A DNA stretch of 64,000 nucleotides from CAZOWM01 sp964583615. GTDB lineage: Bacteria; Spirochaetota; B62-G9; DRHN01. The stretch's first letter is position 1. Each line of letters begins with the position of its first letter. The notes under the pieces are model-generated. The model had not been told where the DNA came from and ran no database searches. It saw only the letters and a program-made list of their open reading frames with translations. Of this stretch, positions 34,534-44,054 are shown one piece after another. Made by a program: the position numbers and the translations under genes. The stretch is taken from positions 1-64,000 of the forward strand of contig CAZOWM010000007.1 of NCBI GenBank assembly GCA_964583615.1. Direction: 5' to 3'.

Positions 34534-35364
34534 TCACCCCTTTACCGCGCCTCCGACAATACCGGCGACGAGCTCCTTTTCGATGAGCAGAAACAGGACG
34601 ATTATGGGGATGATTGCAAGAAATGCAGCAGCGGTCAGGAATTCCCACTGCGTGGTGTAGCGTCCGACAAAATTATAGAGCCCGAGGGTCAGCGGCGACT
34701 TTTTCACCGACTGAACGAGCGTCAGTGCAAACATAAACTCATTCCAGGAAGCAATAAACGAATAGATTGTGGTGGTTACCAGACCAGGCGCAGCAATGGG
34801 AATCATGATCTTTAAAATGGTCTGCACTCTGGTACACCCGTCTATGAGCGCCGCTTCCTCGATATCAACGGGAATCGATTTGAAGTATCCGGCGAGCATC
34901 CAGGTTACAAAGGAGAGGGTGAACACGGTATTAACGAGAATAAGGCCCAGATATGTATCGAGCATATGGAGACGGGAGATGATTTTGAAAAGCGCGATCA
35001 CCACGATTATAGGGGAAAACATCTGCACAACCAGATACATGTACAAGAGCAACTTCTGCCCGAAAAAACGGAACCTGGATACCGCATACGCCGCAGGTAC
35101 ACACAGGACCGTGGTGAGAATCGTGGTTCCGGCAGCGATGATGAAGCTGTTCAAAAAGAAGCGTGCAAAGGGGTGCTGAGTCCACATCTCTATGAAATTC
35201 GAAAGGGCGATTTTTTTCGGGATCCAGTAAGGTGGTGACACATACACCTCGGAACCCGGCTTCAGCATTGTGGAAATCATGACGAAAAAGGGGAAGAGCA
35301 GAAAGCACACCACGATCACGGTCCATACGATCACAACCGGTTTGATAACCCGCTTTTTTTTCAT
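34534..35364 (-). CDS. sugar ABC transporter permease, MalG type
   Basis: This six-span permease of 276 aa has the EAA loop EEAALIDGCTRVQTILKIMIP. The start ATG 35364 overlaps the stop of the MalF-type gene by one base (TGATG) and has GGAGGG upstream. The longer frame to 35460 would run into that gene. No ATPase gene follows; the MalK-type ATPase at 44736 could serve it. Confidence 0.92.
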   Translation of the reverse strand: MKKKRVIKPVVIVWTVIVVCFLLFPFFVMISTMLKPGSEVYVSPPYWIPKKIALSNFIEMWTQHPFARFFLNSFIIAAGTTILTTVLCVPAAYAVSRFRFFGQKLLLYMYLVVQMFSPIIVVIALFKIISRLHMLDTYLGLILVNTVFTLSFVTWMLAGYFKSIPVDIEEAALIDGCTRVQTILKIMIPIAAPGLVTTTIYSFIASWNEFMFALTLVQSVKKSPLTLGLYNFVGRYTTQWEFLTAAAFLAIIPIIVLFLLIEKELVAGIVGGAVKG

Positions 35365-36278
35365 CAGGTTTCCCTCCTGAAATAGACACGCGAGTATATC
35401 CAGGCAATAATCGAGAGAATGATAAAGGTTATCACCGCCATTACCGCTCCGTAATTCCACTTCAGAAAGTGGAAGGTGTTCTCGTATATATAGGTAATCA
35501 GAATATGGGTGCTGTTTGCCGGCCCTCCTTCGGTGATAATATAGATGGTGTTGAAATCATTGAACGTCCAGAGCGTCGAAAGCAGTGTCGCGATCAGAAG
35601 CACATCCCTGAGTCCGGGAAGCGTCACATAAATAAACCGCTTGAGCGCATTCGCACCGTCCACTTCTGCCGCTTCATAGAGATCCTGCGATATGGACTGC
35701 ATCCCTGCGAGGAACACAAGCGTCATAAAAGGGATACCGATCCAGATATCCACCCAGATCACCGAAAAAAAGGCAGATGCTGGAGCCCCGAGCCACACAG
35801 GAGGGTTCTTCCATATACCGGTGACCTTGAGCGTGTAGTTGAGCAGACCGAACTCGGGGTGATACACCCAGGTCCACAAAAGGGAGCTTATCGGTATTGA
35901 AGAGGCCCAGGGAATGATGATGAGGGTGCGCGCCACTTTCCTCCCGGTGTACTTGACGTTAAGCAAGAGCGCGATCACCATGCCGAACACTGTTTTCACC
36001 GCAACCGCGAGCCCGGTCCAGTAGATGGAGCGCAGCATGACCTGCCAGAAATCTTTCCGCTGAAAGAGATTCCAGTAATTTGTGAAGCCGGTGAATTTGA
36101 GCATTTTCGCCATTTTGCTCGTCTGGTACGTTGACATGATGATCACATTGAGAATCGGGTAGATCATAAAGGCAAGCAAGTATATGGTTGCAGGCAAAAG
36201 AAACAGAAAGGCGAGTTTTGACTCGGTGGTCCAGAAATGCCCTTTTCTCCGAGGCTGAAGCACCCTCATGTTGGCCAT
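35364..36278 (-). CDS. sugar ABC transporter permease, MalF type
   Basis: This 304-aa inner-membrane permease has six spans and the EAA loop EAAEVDGANALKRFIYVTLPG. It lies between the binding-protein gene and the MalG-type gene, overlapping the latter by one base. Its start codon has no clear ribosome site; the 88-base gap before it holds a hairpin. Confidence 0.92.
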   Translation of the reverse strand: MANMRVLQPRRKGHFWTTESKLAFLFLLPATIYLLAFMIYPILNVIIMSTYQTSKMAKMLKFTGFTNYWNLFQRKDFWQVMLRSIYWTGLAVAVKTVFGMVIALLLNVKYTGRKVARTLIIIPWASSIPISSLLWTWVYHPEFGLLNYTLKVTGIWKNPPVWLGAPASAFFSVIWVDIWIGIPFMTLVFLAGMQSISQDLYEAAEVDGANALKRFIYVTLPGLRDVLLIATLLSTLWTFNDFNTIYIITEGGPANSTHILITYIYENTFHFLKWNYGAVMAVITFIILSIIAWIYSRVYFRRET

Positions 36279-36302
36279 TTAACATACCGTCGAGAATAAA
36301 AT

Positions 36303-36348
36303 ACCGGAGTAAACGTGCCCCGTGCACAGGGGTACGATTTCCTCCGGT
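36303..36348 (-). terminator. hairpin after second solute-binding-protein gene
   Basis: ACCGGAG and CTCCGGT (outer, 7 bp) enclose a CCCC/GGGG inner stem; on the minus strand ATTTTATT follows. It lies between the binding-protein stop and the MalF-type start, in the same place as the stronger hairpin of the first transporter. Confidence 0.65.
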
Positions 36349-36366
36349 TCGATTACACGTTTTGTA

Positions 36367-37611
36367 CTACATGCCTCTCATGGCGTCGATCTTTGCTGCT
36401 GCATCGTCGAGCGCCTTCTTTGGGGTCTTTTTTCCGAGAAACGCTTCAACATTCGCGTCCCAAATAATCGCGGTAATTTCGTCGAACCCTGCCATGAGCG
36501 GCCATCCCTTTGCCCTGAGCGCCGCATCTATGAGGGTCTTGTACAGCGGTGTCTGAAACTGCGGCAGCTTTCCAGCAGAAATCGTCACAGGTGGAAATCC
36601 GATGAGCTCATCAAACTTGGCTTTGTACTTGTCCTGATAGAAGAAATCCAGGAATTTTCCTGCAGCTTCCTTGTTTTTCGCGTCTTTGAAGAGTGCAATG
36701 GAATCCGTAATGATGAGGGTCTTCCCGTCATCACCCCGAAAAGGAGGAATCTGGCCGTACTTCAGGTCGAAGGTCGCGCCTGCCTGATTGTATGCAGATT
36801 CGACCCACGCACCGATAAAGCAGTAGGCGACCTTGCCTGTGTAAAATACCGGATGGGAGTTCATTCTATCGAGAGAAAGATACCCCTCCTGCACCACCTT
36901 GTCTTTTGTGGCAAGCTGCACCATGAACTCAAGGGCTTTTACTCCTTCGGGGCCGTTGAATGCGCTCTTCCCGTAGGATCCATCAGGTTCCATCTCGAAG
37001 AAATCACCGCCCGCGGCATACAGGTAGTATGCGAAGTCCGTAAGCTCAGTGAACTTCTTCCCTGGCATGATCAGCCCGTACGTGTCAGGCGGATTCGTTA
37101 CCTTGATGGCCAGCTGCCTCAGCTCCTCCATGGTTTTCGGCGCTTTGTCCGAAATATCGGCGTTGTAAGCGAGTATACGTGCTCCTGCGGCCACAGGAAG
37201 ACCCATGAGCTCTCCGCCGATCTTTGCCTCCATTGCGCCTGGCGCAATGTTGTTGATCGTCTTCTCACTCACATACTTGGTGACTGCCTCAATCGCGTCT
37301 GATTCCATGAAGTCGAGAATCCACCGCGTTCCGATTACACAAAGCTCTGGCGGTGCACCTCCTGCAACAGCAGTGGTGATCTTGTCGTACATCAGATTCC
37401 ACGCAATCGGGACAATTTCCACCTTCATATCATCGTAAGTGGCGTTGAAATCATCTTCGATCTCCGCACGAAACTCCTCGGTGAGCCCGTCATAGAGAGC
37501 CCAGAAAAATGTGACCTTTGCCTCCTCTTTCGCGGCTTTCCCTTCCGCCGCAACCATCAGAGGAACAAAGAGAAAAACAGCCAAAACAGCAAGAAATAAT
37601 TTTGATCTCAT
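36367..37611 (-). CDS. extracellular sugar-binding protein (family 1)
   Basis: This 414-aa periplasmic protein has a signal peptide (MRSKLFLAVLAVFLFVPLMV, cut near AAEG) and the family 1 pattern: FFWALYDGLTEEFRAEIEDDFN, VEIVPIAWNLMYDKITTAVAGGAPPELCVIGTRW (in part), ITDSIALFKDAKNKEAAGKFLDFF and a tail of PQFQTPLYKTLIDAAL. AAGGAGG precedes the ATG. It is the first gene of a three-gene importer operon without ATPase. Confidence 0.9.
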   Translation of the reverse strand: MRSKLFLAVLAVFLFVPLMVAAEGKAAKEEAKVTFFWALYDGLTEEFRAEIEDDFNATYDDMKVEIVPIAWNLMYDKITTAVAGGAPPELCVIGTRWILDFMESDAIEAVTKYVSEKTINNIAPGAMEAKIGGELMGLPVAAGARILAYNADISDKAPKTMEELRQLAIKVTNPPDTYGLIMPGKKFTELTDFAYYLYAAGGDFFEMEPDGSYGKSAFNGPEGVKALEFMVQLATKDKVVQEGYLSLDRMNSHPVFYTGKVAYCFIGAWVESAYNQAGATFDLKYGQIPPFRGDDGKTLIITDSIALFKDAKNKEAAGKFLDFFYQDKYKAKFDELIGFPPVTISAGKLPQFQTPLYKTLIDAALRAKGWPLMAGFDEITAIIWDANVEAFLGKKTPKKALDDAAAKIDAMRGM

Positions 37612-37662
37612 ACAGTCCTCCTTTCCAAAAAATATAAAAATAAAGGGTTATACCCCTCACAT

Positions 37663-37691
37663 ATATTCTCACACGCATGTGCATTTGTCAA
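37663..37691 (-). promoter_or_regulatory. promoter of second sugar ABC operon
   Basis: A perfect TTGACA (37686-37691) on the minus strand is followed after 17 bases by GAATAT. The spacer contains the near-perfect dyad CACATG/CGTGTG, a possible regulator site unlike the LacI operator at 45874. Confidence 0.6.
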
Positions 37692-37811
37692 CGAAAAATC
37701 CCCGATAGAAATAGTGGGTACAGAGATAGGGAGCGCCCCGGTGTCACCCGAATGGTGCTCACACGTCTGCGGGTGAACTGGTATGGAAAAGGGAACTCAC
37801 GATAAATACTT

Positions 37812-39383
37812 TCATTTCTTTATGTGTTCCTCGCACCGTTTTAAAAACAGCCTGGATGGAGAGTCACTTCCGAAAATGGTGTTCACCTTTTTGAACTCAA
37901 ATACGGCCATATCGTACTTCGCATCAAAAAACATGTCAAGCGCATGGTGATAGAGTTTTACTGCGTCATCCAGCTGCGGCTGTTCCAATAAAAACACCTC
38001 ATAGATATGTTTTTGTGTATTCTCATCGCCGAGGATCTGCACACGATCAAGAGTGCGGAATTTGACGTCTTTGAGCCTTCTCAGCTGATCCAGCGCATCG
38101 GTGACGAGAAATACGCCGTAGAATTTTGCCCATTCGAGCGCCCTTATACTCTCCTCCACTGCCGCGCTAAGCGCAACGAAGTTGTCCCCCACCGTGCCCG
38201 TGACCGCCGTCCCGTATGACAGCCCCATCTTCAGCTCCCACCTGACACCGCTGATGTTCTTGTCAGAGCTGTTTCTTTCCTCTACCCACTGTTGGAATTT
38301 TCGTGCTCCACCGAGTGCGCGAGAATAAGAACTCTCATCCCGCTGCGGTGTGCCGTATACAACATTGAGAAAATATCCGTTGGTAAAATTTATGATTCCC
38401 CCTGATTCCGTTACATCGTTCTTGATGTACGCATGAAAACTGTTGAGCTCATTTGTGATAACCTGGGGATACAGCTCAGCAATGGGCCCGAGATAATTAC
38501 ACAGCTCGATGCTAAGTGACGTAACATTTTGCCGCCTGCTTGTGAGATCTGCGGCGTTTTTTTCGCTGATTTTTATTACCGTTTCACTGGGAGAGTATTT
38601 CCTGTACAGAGAAATGATCTTTTTCAATTGATCTCTCTGCTGGAAAAGCGCGTTGATTCTGTTTTCCATACGTTTGAACACGCTTCCTGCCTTTCCCACC
38701 ATTGCGTTGTAACTGTGAACAACTCTGTCTATTTCCTCCTCACCCAGCGGCTCTATGGGTTTCAGCAGTTGCCCCTTTGAAATAAACGCGTTGTCGAAAC
38801 ATATTTTCATCTTCTTCAGAACAGTTGCGAGCCGATGCCTCATTCTCCTGTCCATCAAGAAGAGCACGAGAGAAAAGAACAACAGCAGGGTAATGACAAG
38901 AAAAATCAGCTGATTGCGATGAAAAAAGAGCTCACTTTTAGTAGTATGGATAAGAACTGTCATACCTGGCGGGTCCAAACAGACAAAATACCCGTACCGG
39001 TCTTCGATGTCGACTTCTCCTTCAAAGGACGCTTCCGTGATCTCAAGGATCTCAGATGAAACGAACTTCTCAACAACTCCTACCGGAAACAGTATCTCTC
39101 CGGATCTGCTGGTGAACACGAGTATTTCCGTATCCGGTTCAGTGGAAAAAAAATCAGCCAAAGAGCGAAAAATATCTTCATACACAGAGGGGTTGATGTC
39201 CGAAAGCGCGCTCACCCTTTCATCGACGAGGGTGAGAAAAAATTTGGCGGCTTCAACATGGAAGGCCTTCTGGCGCCTTTTCAGATCGATGGTGTACACC
39301 AGGTGTGTGACAAAAAGAAAAAGTGAGAGAAATATGAGAACAACGGAGATTTTATTTAACGTGTGCTTGACTCTTAATTTCAT
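37812..39383 (-). CDS. membrane protein with degenerate class III nucleotidyl-cyclase-like domain
   Basis: This 523-aa protein has membrane spans at about 11-31 and 158-177 enclosing an external sensor domain of about 125 residues, then a linker with a coiled-coil look (215-265) and a cyclase-like domain (about 284-465). In that domain the first metal Asp is Glu293 (SLSIELCNY), the second is Tyr338 (NGYFLNVVYG), and the DxxN...R segment reads AAVEESIRALEWAK. The C-terminal TPR-like tail is typical of spirochaete-type cyclases. It is thus probably a non-catalytic sensor/scaffold. It lies five bases after murA, in one operon. Confidence 0.72.
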   Translation of the reverse strand: MKLRVKHTLNKISVVLIFLSLFLFVTHLVYTIDLKRRQKAFHVEAAKFFLTLVDERVSALSDINPSVYEDIFRSLADFFSTEPDTEILVFTSRSGEILFPVGVVEKFVSSEILEITEASFEGEVDIEDRYGYFVCLDPPGMTVLIHTTKSELFFHRNQLIFLVITLLLFFSLVLFLMDRRMRHRLATVLKKMKICFDNAFISKGQLLKPIEPLGEEEIDRVVHSYNAMVGKAGSVFKRMENRINALFQQRDQLKKIISLYRKYSPSETVIKISEKNAADLTSRRQNVTSLSIELCNYLGPIAELYPQVITNELNSFHAYIKNDVTESGGIINFTNGYFLNVVYGTPQRDESSYSRALGGARKFQQWVEERNSSDKNISGVRWELKMGLSYGTAVTGTVGDNFVALSAAVEESIRALEWAKFYGVFLVTDALDQLRRLKDVKFRTLDRVQILGDENTQKHIYEVFLLEQPQLDDAVKLYHHALDMFFDAKYDMAVFEFKKVNTIFGSDSPSRLFLKRCEEHIKK

Positions 39384-39388
39384 CTTTT

Positions 39389-40678
39389 TTAAACGCTCAC
39401 CCTCGTGATTTTCGCACCGATCTGCGCGAGCCTCTCTTCGAGCCGCAAGTATCCCCTGTCGATCTGCCGTATGTTCTGTATAACACTTCTGCCCTCAGCG
39501 CACAGGCTCGCTATCAGCAGGGCCATTCCTGCGCGTATATCAGGGCTGACGAGTTCGCACCCGAACAACCTCGAAGGACCGACAACAACGACACGGTGAG
39601 GATCGCAGAGCACGCATCGCGCGCCCATACTCGTGAGCTTGTCGATAAAAAACAGTCGCCCGTTGAACATCTTTTCGAAGATCAACACTGTTCCGTAGGC
39701 CTGGGTTGCGGTGACGACCGCTATGCTCGTGAGGTCAGTCGGAAATCCGGGCCACGGAGCGTCATAGATCGTTGGAATTTCACCGAAATGATCATTTTTT
39801 ATCTCGAGCTTCTGGCCCCCCGGGACAATAACATCTTCTCCCTGCGTAACGATCCGAACTCCGAGCTTTGAAAAATAGTACTGAATCATATTGAGATGAC
39901 GGACCTCAGCATTTTTTATCGTCAGTTCGCCCCCGGTTACTGCTGCAAGCGATATGAAGCTTCCGACTTCTATATGATCCCCCACGACCTTCCATGTACC
40001 GCCGCCGAGCTCTTTCACGCCCTGAACATGCAGTATATTGCTCCCGGCCCCCTGTATATTTGATCCGATATAATTGAGAAACTCGATGAGGTCCTGCACG
40101 TGCGGCTCGGATGCGGCATTCTTGATTTCTATATGGCCGTCTGCAAAAACAGAGGCCATAATTGCATTTTCTGTGGCAGTGACACTGGGCTCATCCAGAA
40201 ATAGCGTGGCCCCCCGTAATCGCTTTGACTTTACGGTAAAACCGTTTTTATCTGTTTCCACACTGTCCCCAAGAGCTTCAAAAGCGTAGAAATGCGTGTC
40301 AAGTCTTCTCCTGCCGATTACATCGCCCCCAGGCGGCGGGAACTGCACGTTTTTTCCCCGTGCGATGAGCGGGCCCGCAAACAGAATCGACGCCCTGATC
40401 TCACATGCATATTCCACGTTCATATGAATCGATTTCTCTTTCGGGAGTGCGGTTTGAACCGTCACCGTGCTCTCATCGACCCAGGCCACCTCCGAACCAA
40501 GGGCCTGTAGCAGATGGACCATTATTTCAACATCCCTGATCCGGGGAATGTTGTACAGTGTTACAGGCGCATCCGTGAGAAGCGTTGCAGCCAGTATAGG
40601 AAGCGCGGCATTTTTATTGCCTGCAGGCGTTATCGTGCCGCCCAGTTTGTACCCGCCCTCAACAACGAACTTCTCCAT
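39389..40678 (-). CDS. murA: UDP-GlcNAc 1-carboxyvinyltransferase, Asp variant
   Basis: This enzyme transfers enolpyruvate from PEP to UDP-GlcNAc, the first committed step of peptidoglycan synthesis. The family frame is complete (GGYKLGGTITPAGNKNAALPILAA at the start, DRGYLRLEERL near the end, 429 aa). In the active-site loop the usual PGGC reads PGGD (Asp119), the change that gives natural fosfomycin insensitivity in Mycobacterium and Borrelia MurA. It is transcribed ahead of the cyclase-like gene and divergently from gltX. Confidence 0.93.
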   Translation of the reverse strand: MEKFVVEGGYKLGGTITPAGNKNAALPILAATLLTDAPVTLYNIPRIRDVEIMVHLLQALGSEVAWVDESTVTVQTALPKEKSIHMNVEYACEIRASILFAGPLIARGKNVQFPPPGGDVIGRRRLDTHFYAFEALGDSVETDKNGFTVKSKRLRGATLFLDEPSVTATENAIMASVFADGHIEIKNAASEPHVQDLIEFLNYIGSNIQGAGSNILHVQGVKELGGGTWKVVGDHIEVGSFISLAAVTGGELTIKNAEVRHLNMIQYYFSKLGVRIVTQGEDVIVPGGQKLEIKNDHFGEIPTIYDAPWPGFPTDLTSIAVVTATQAYGTVLIFEKMFNGRLFFIDKLTSMGARCVLCDPHRVVVVGPSRLFGCELVSPDIRAGMALLIASLCAEGRSVIQNIRQIDRGYLRLEERLAQIGAKITRVSV

Positions 40679-40796
40679 GAGTTTTATTCATCCCGCCCAA
40701 TGTACGAATCTGAAACATGCTGCACCACAGTCATTATTGCACGGGAAGGGGAAAAACACAACGGATGAATTTGGTGCTTTACTTCCGAAAGAATGA

Positions 40797-40826
40797 TTCA
40801 CACGCAACTGTTTTGGATATTATATT
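40797..40826 (+). promoter_or_regulatory. gltX promoter
   Basis: TTCACA and TATATT are 18 bases apart, 33 bases before the gltX ATG. Confidence 0.5.
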
Positions 40827-40858
40827 AATTTCATGTGTACTGCTGAAGGGAGCGGGAA

Positions 40859-42355
40859 ATGAGACGTACAAGAACACGGTTTGCGCCGAGTCCGACCGGT
40901 TTTCTCCACATCGGCGGGCTCCGTACCGCTCTTTTTTCCTATCTCTTTGCCAGGCACGAAGGAGGCGATTTACTCCTCCGCATTGAGGACACAGATCGTG
41001 CGAGATATGTGGAGGGAGCGGTTGATGATATCATCGAATCACTGAAGTGGATCGGTATAAAGTGGGATGAGGGTCCTGATAGAGGAGGTCCGTACGGGCC
41101 CTACCTCCAGTCAGAGAGAAAAGAGCATTATCGTGTCCACGCACACCGACTTATAGACACCGGACACGCCTATAAATGCTTCTGCTCTCCACAGAGGCTG
41201 AAAGCTCTGCGCGAGGAAAAAAAGGATCAGGGAGAGGCCTCTTCCTATGACAGGCATTGCAGGTATCTTTCCGCAGAAGAGGTTCACAACCGTGAACGAG
41301 CGGGCGACTCCTATGTGATCCGGTTGAAAGTTCCTGAGGCTGGAGCGACCACGTTTGAAGACGCGATACGTGGAATCATCAAAACCGATAATGCAATCCT
41401 CGACGATATGATCCTTCTGAAATCAGACGGTTTCCCCACATACCATCTTGCGAATGTGGTTGATGATCATCTGATGAACATCACACACGTGATTCGAGGC
41501 GACGAATGGATATCCAGCACGCCGCGGCACATGCTGCTCTACCAGGCGTTCGGATGGGACCCGCCGGTATTTGCCCATGTACCGGTGATTCTCGCACAGG
41601 GAGGGGGAAAACTATCAAAACGGCATGGAGCGACCATGGTCAGAGAGTTTCGTCAGAGCGGATATCTTGGAGAGGCGCTTCTCAATTTCATCTCCCTTCT
41701 CGGATGGTCTCTTGACGACAAAACTGAGCTCTTCACCATGAGCGATCTCGTGAAATATTTTGATCTGAAAAAGGTGAACAAGGCGCCTGCCGTTTTCTCA
41801 TATGAAAAGCTCGACTGGTTCAACGGAGTGTACATTCGAAAGAAGTCGATACCTGAGCTCTATGAGCTCGTTTTTCCCTATTTCATCGCAGAAGGAATCA
41901 TAAGAGAGGATGAGATTATTCAGCACAAGGAGTATATTCTGAAGATCATCCCGCTTATCCAGGAACGCATGAAATTGTTGAGCGATGCTCCGCGTCTCGC
42001 CCGGTTTTTTTTTGATCAACACTATTCAAGCCCTGACGCACACGCACTGATCCCCAAGAAACATACAACACGAGATGCGCGCACAATCCTCGAGCATGCT
42101 ATTGCGGCGCTGGAATCGATTGAACGTTTCGACGAACAGGTTCTCGAAAACACTTTCAGAGGCCTTATCGAATCTCTGGGACTGAAAACAGGTCCGGTGT
42201 TCATGACGCTCAGAGTCGCCATTACAGGCACAACAGTTTCACCAGGCCTGTTCGAAACCATGAATGTCCTTGGGAAAAACAGGGTGCTGAGCAGACTGAA
42301 CAGGGCTCTTGAAACCATAAGAGATTTTGATGAATCGCCGGGAAATGGGACATAG
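40859..42355 (+). CDS. gltX: glutamyl-tRNA synthetase
   Basis: This class I aminoacyl-tRNA synthetase has PSPTGFLHIGGLRTAL (HIGH-type motif) near residue 10 and the KMSKS-type motif as GGGKLSKRHGA. CFCSPQRLKALREEKK and YLHLANVVDD-like wording confirm the bacterial GluRS type, and 498 aa is normal. AGGGAG precedes the ATG. Whether it also charges tRNA-Gln for later amidation depends on genes outside the window. Confidence 0.95.
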   Translation: MRRTRTRFAPSPTGFLHIGGLRTALFSYLFARHEGGDLLLRIEDTDRARYVEGAVDDIIESLKWIGIKWDEGPDRGGPYGPYLQSERKEHYRVHAHRLIDTGHAYKCFCSPQRLKALREEKKDQGEASSYDRHCRYLSAEEVHNRERAGDSYVIRLKVPEAGATTFEDAIRGIIKTDNAILDDMILLKSDGFPTYHLANVVDDHLMNITHVIRGDEWISSTPRHMLLYQAFGWDPPVFAHVPVILAQGGGKLSKRHGATMVREFRQSGYLGEALLNFISLLGWSLDDKTELFTMSDLVKYFDLKKVNKAPAVFSYEKLDWFNGVYIRKKSIPELYELVFPYFIAEGIIREDEIIQHKEYILKIIPLIQERMKLLSDAPRLARFFFDQHYSSPDAHALIPKKHTTRDARTILEHAIAALESIERFDEQVLENTFRGLIESLGLKTGPVFMTLRVAITGTTVSPGLFETMNVLGKNRVLSRLNRALETIRDFDESPGNGT

Positions 42356-42377
42356 ATCCGGGAACTGGAGAATGTAA

Positions 42378-43919
42378 GTGGATAATTTCGGACTGATTTC
42401 ACTCGTGCCGTTTGTGTGCGGCATTTTCTTTTTGGTGTGGAAGGATGATGTCATATTTCCCGTGCTCGGTGCTCTGTTCCTCGGTTCGATAATCGCTTCC
42501 AAATTCAGCCCGGTCTTCGGTTTTCTCAATATATCCGGTGTCTTCATCACAAATGCGCTCACCGACAACCTCAACATCTTTCTTCTTGCGATTATTGTGG
42601 AAGCACTCATTTTCTTTTCACTCCTCAACAGATACGGGTTCATCAACACTCTAAAAAAGAACATTGCAGGAAGAAAATTGACGAAAAACAGGCTGGAAAG
42701 CATCATTTCTGCGTCCAGTTTTCTGATATTTATCGACAGACATCTTTCCACACTGCTTGCTGGTTTGTTTTTAAAACCTTTTGCGGAAAAAAAAGATCTT
42801 TCGCGGCCAAAGCACGCGTTCTTTCTCAACACCGTATCATCCTCCGTATCCACGCTGCTCCCATATACAACGCTCACTCCTCTTATCGTTATGAGCATCG
42901 GCGCTGCATTTACAGGTCTAGGTATCGGCTATTCGCCGGTGAAAGCCTTTCTCAAGAGCCTGCCATATCAGTATTTCAATATATTTTCCCTATTCATCGT
43001 TTTCTCCTCTGTTCTTCTGAATACCGACATACTGCTCATGAAAAGGGCCCGTGAGCTCAGCAAACAGATAATGACCATCACTTTCAGTACTGGAACGAGT
43101 GCCAGAGAACAGCCGGATTTTCCCACATCTCTGTACGGAACAGCAGGCGCACTCGCATTGGTTTTCGGCACACTTATCGCAGGCTTTGCACTCCACAGGC
43201 ACGGATACAACAGGCTGACAATACTCAACGTGGAAAACACCCATATCATTTTCCTGAGTGCGCTCTTTACCGGAATTATTTTCCTCGTCCTGTTTTCCTT
43301 TGCGACGAAACTGGAGCGCTATTCCGGGTACAATGAGTGGAAGAATGCTATACCTCGCCCGCTTTTCATGACAATTCTGTATATCCTGCTGTCTCTGTCG
43401 GTGGAATCAATGGCGCGCAAGCTCGGATTTTCCAGCTCAATAATGAAATTCCTATTCAACCATTCCATGCCGTATACATTCATACCGCTCATCACCTTTA
43501 CATTTTCCTCGCTCATCAGCCTTCTAAGCGGATCATCGATTTTTACGATTACAACGGTGATGCCCATAGCATTACGTTTGATCAGTTTGAATATGAGTGA
43601 TCCGCTCATTATCGACAACATCCTGTTCGCGGCAATCGGATCGGTCCTTTCGGGAGCAACCTTCGGCGATATAAACTCTCCTTTTTCCCTCAACTTCATT
43701 CTGTCTGCCGCAACTGTTGAAACTGCAGTGTCCGTTCATTTCAAAACCCAGGTGTGCTATTCCCTTATCTCTTTTGCAAATTCCCTCATCTTTGGGTATC
43801 TGCTCCTCGTAGTCGGGGTAAAACCGTATCTTTCTCTTTCATCAGGACTTCTGATTACTGCGATGATTTTCTTCTTTTCGAAGGAAGGGATTCCGGGTTT
43901 CCGCAAAAAAATACGGTAA
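42378..43919 (+). CDS. Na+/H+ antiporter, NhaC family
   Basis: This inner-membrane protein of 513 aa has about twelve spans. It shows ALFLGSIIASK, a TTLTPLIVMSIGAAF segment after LSTLLAGLFLKP, and SGATFGDINSPFSLN late in the protein, all in the style of NhaC/ArsB-related antiporters. The start is GTG 42378 with GGAG seven bases upstream, 22 bases after gltX, so it is probably cotranscribed. The exported ion or metabolite is inferred from family only. Confidence 0.8.
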   Translation: MDNFGLISLVPFVCGIFFLVWKDDVIFPVLGALFLGSIIASKFSPVFGFLNISGVFITNALTDNLNIFLLAIIVEALIFFSLLNRYGFINTLKKNIAGRKLTKNRLESIISASSFLIFIDRHLSTLLAGLFLKPFAEKKDLSRPKHAFFLNTVSSSVSTLLPYTTLTPLIVMSIGAAFTGLGIGYSPVKAFLKSLPYQYFNIFSLFIVFSSVLLNTDILLMKRARELSKQIMTITFSTGTSAREQPDFPTSLYGTAGALALVFGTLIAGFALHRHGYNRLTILNVENTHIIFLSALFTGIIFLVLFSFATKLERYSGYNEWKNAIPRPLFMTILYILLSLSVESMARKLGFSSSIMKFLFNHSMPYTFIPLITFTFSSLISLLSGSSIFTITTVMPIALRLISLNMSDPLIIDNILFAAIGSVLSGATFGDINSPFSLNFILSAATVETAVSVHFKTQVCYSLISFANSLIFGYLLLVVGVKPYLSLSSGLLITAMIFFFSKEGIPGFRKKIR

Positions 43920-44054
43920 TTGAGGGATTTTCAATAAACTACTATCTTTTAAATTACAGTTGCCCAGAAGAATAGTATGATATTATTTTACAGACAGTTG
44001 AATAAAATCCTTACAGGTTTTGTTTTTCACTACTACATAATTGAGGGTGTTACA

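Noticed and set aside
36309..36316. GTAAACGT as a half-site of the LacI operator
   Set aside because: It is one arm of a larger hairpin (36303-36348) and lacks the second half of the palindrome.
37700..37780. Terminator after the cyclase-like gene
   Set aside because: A TCACCCG/CGGGTGA pairing exists but with a long loop and no T-run.
42356..42402. ATG just before the NhaC-type gene as its start
   Set aside because: That ATG is followed at once by TAA; the GTG at 42378 with GGAG upstream is in frame.
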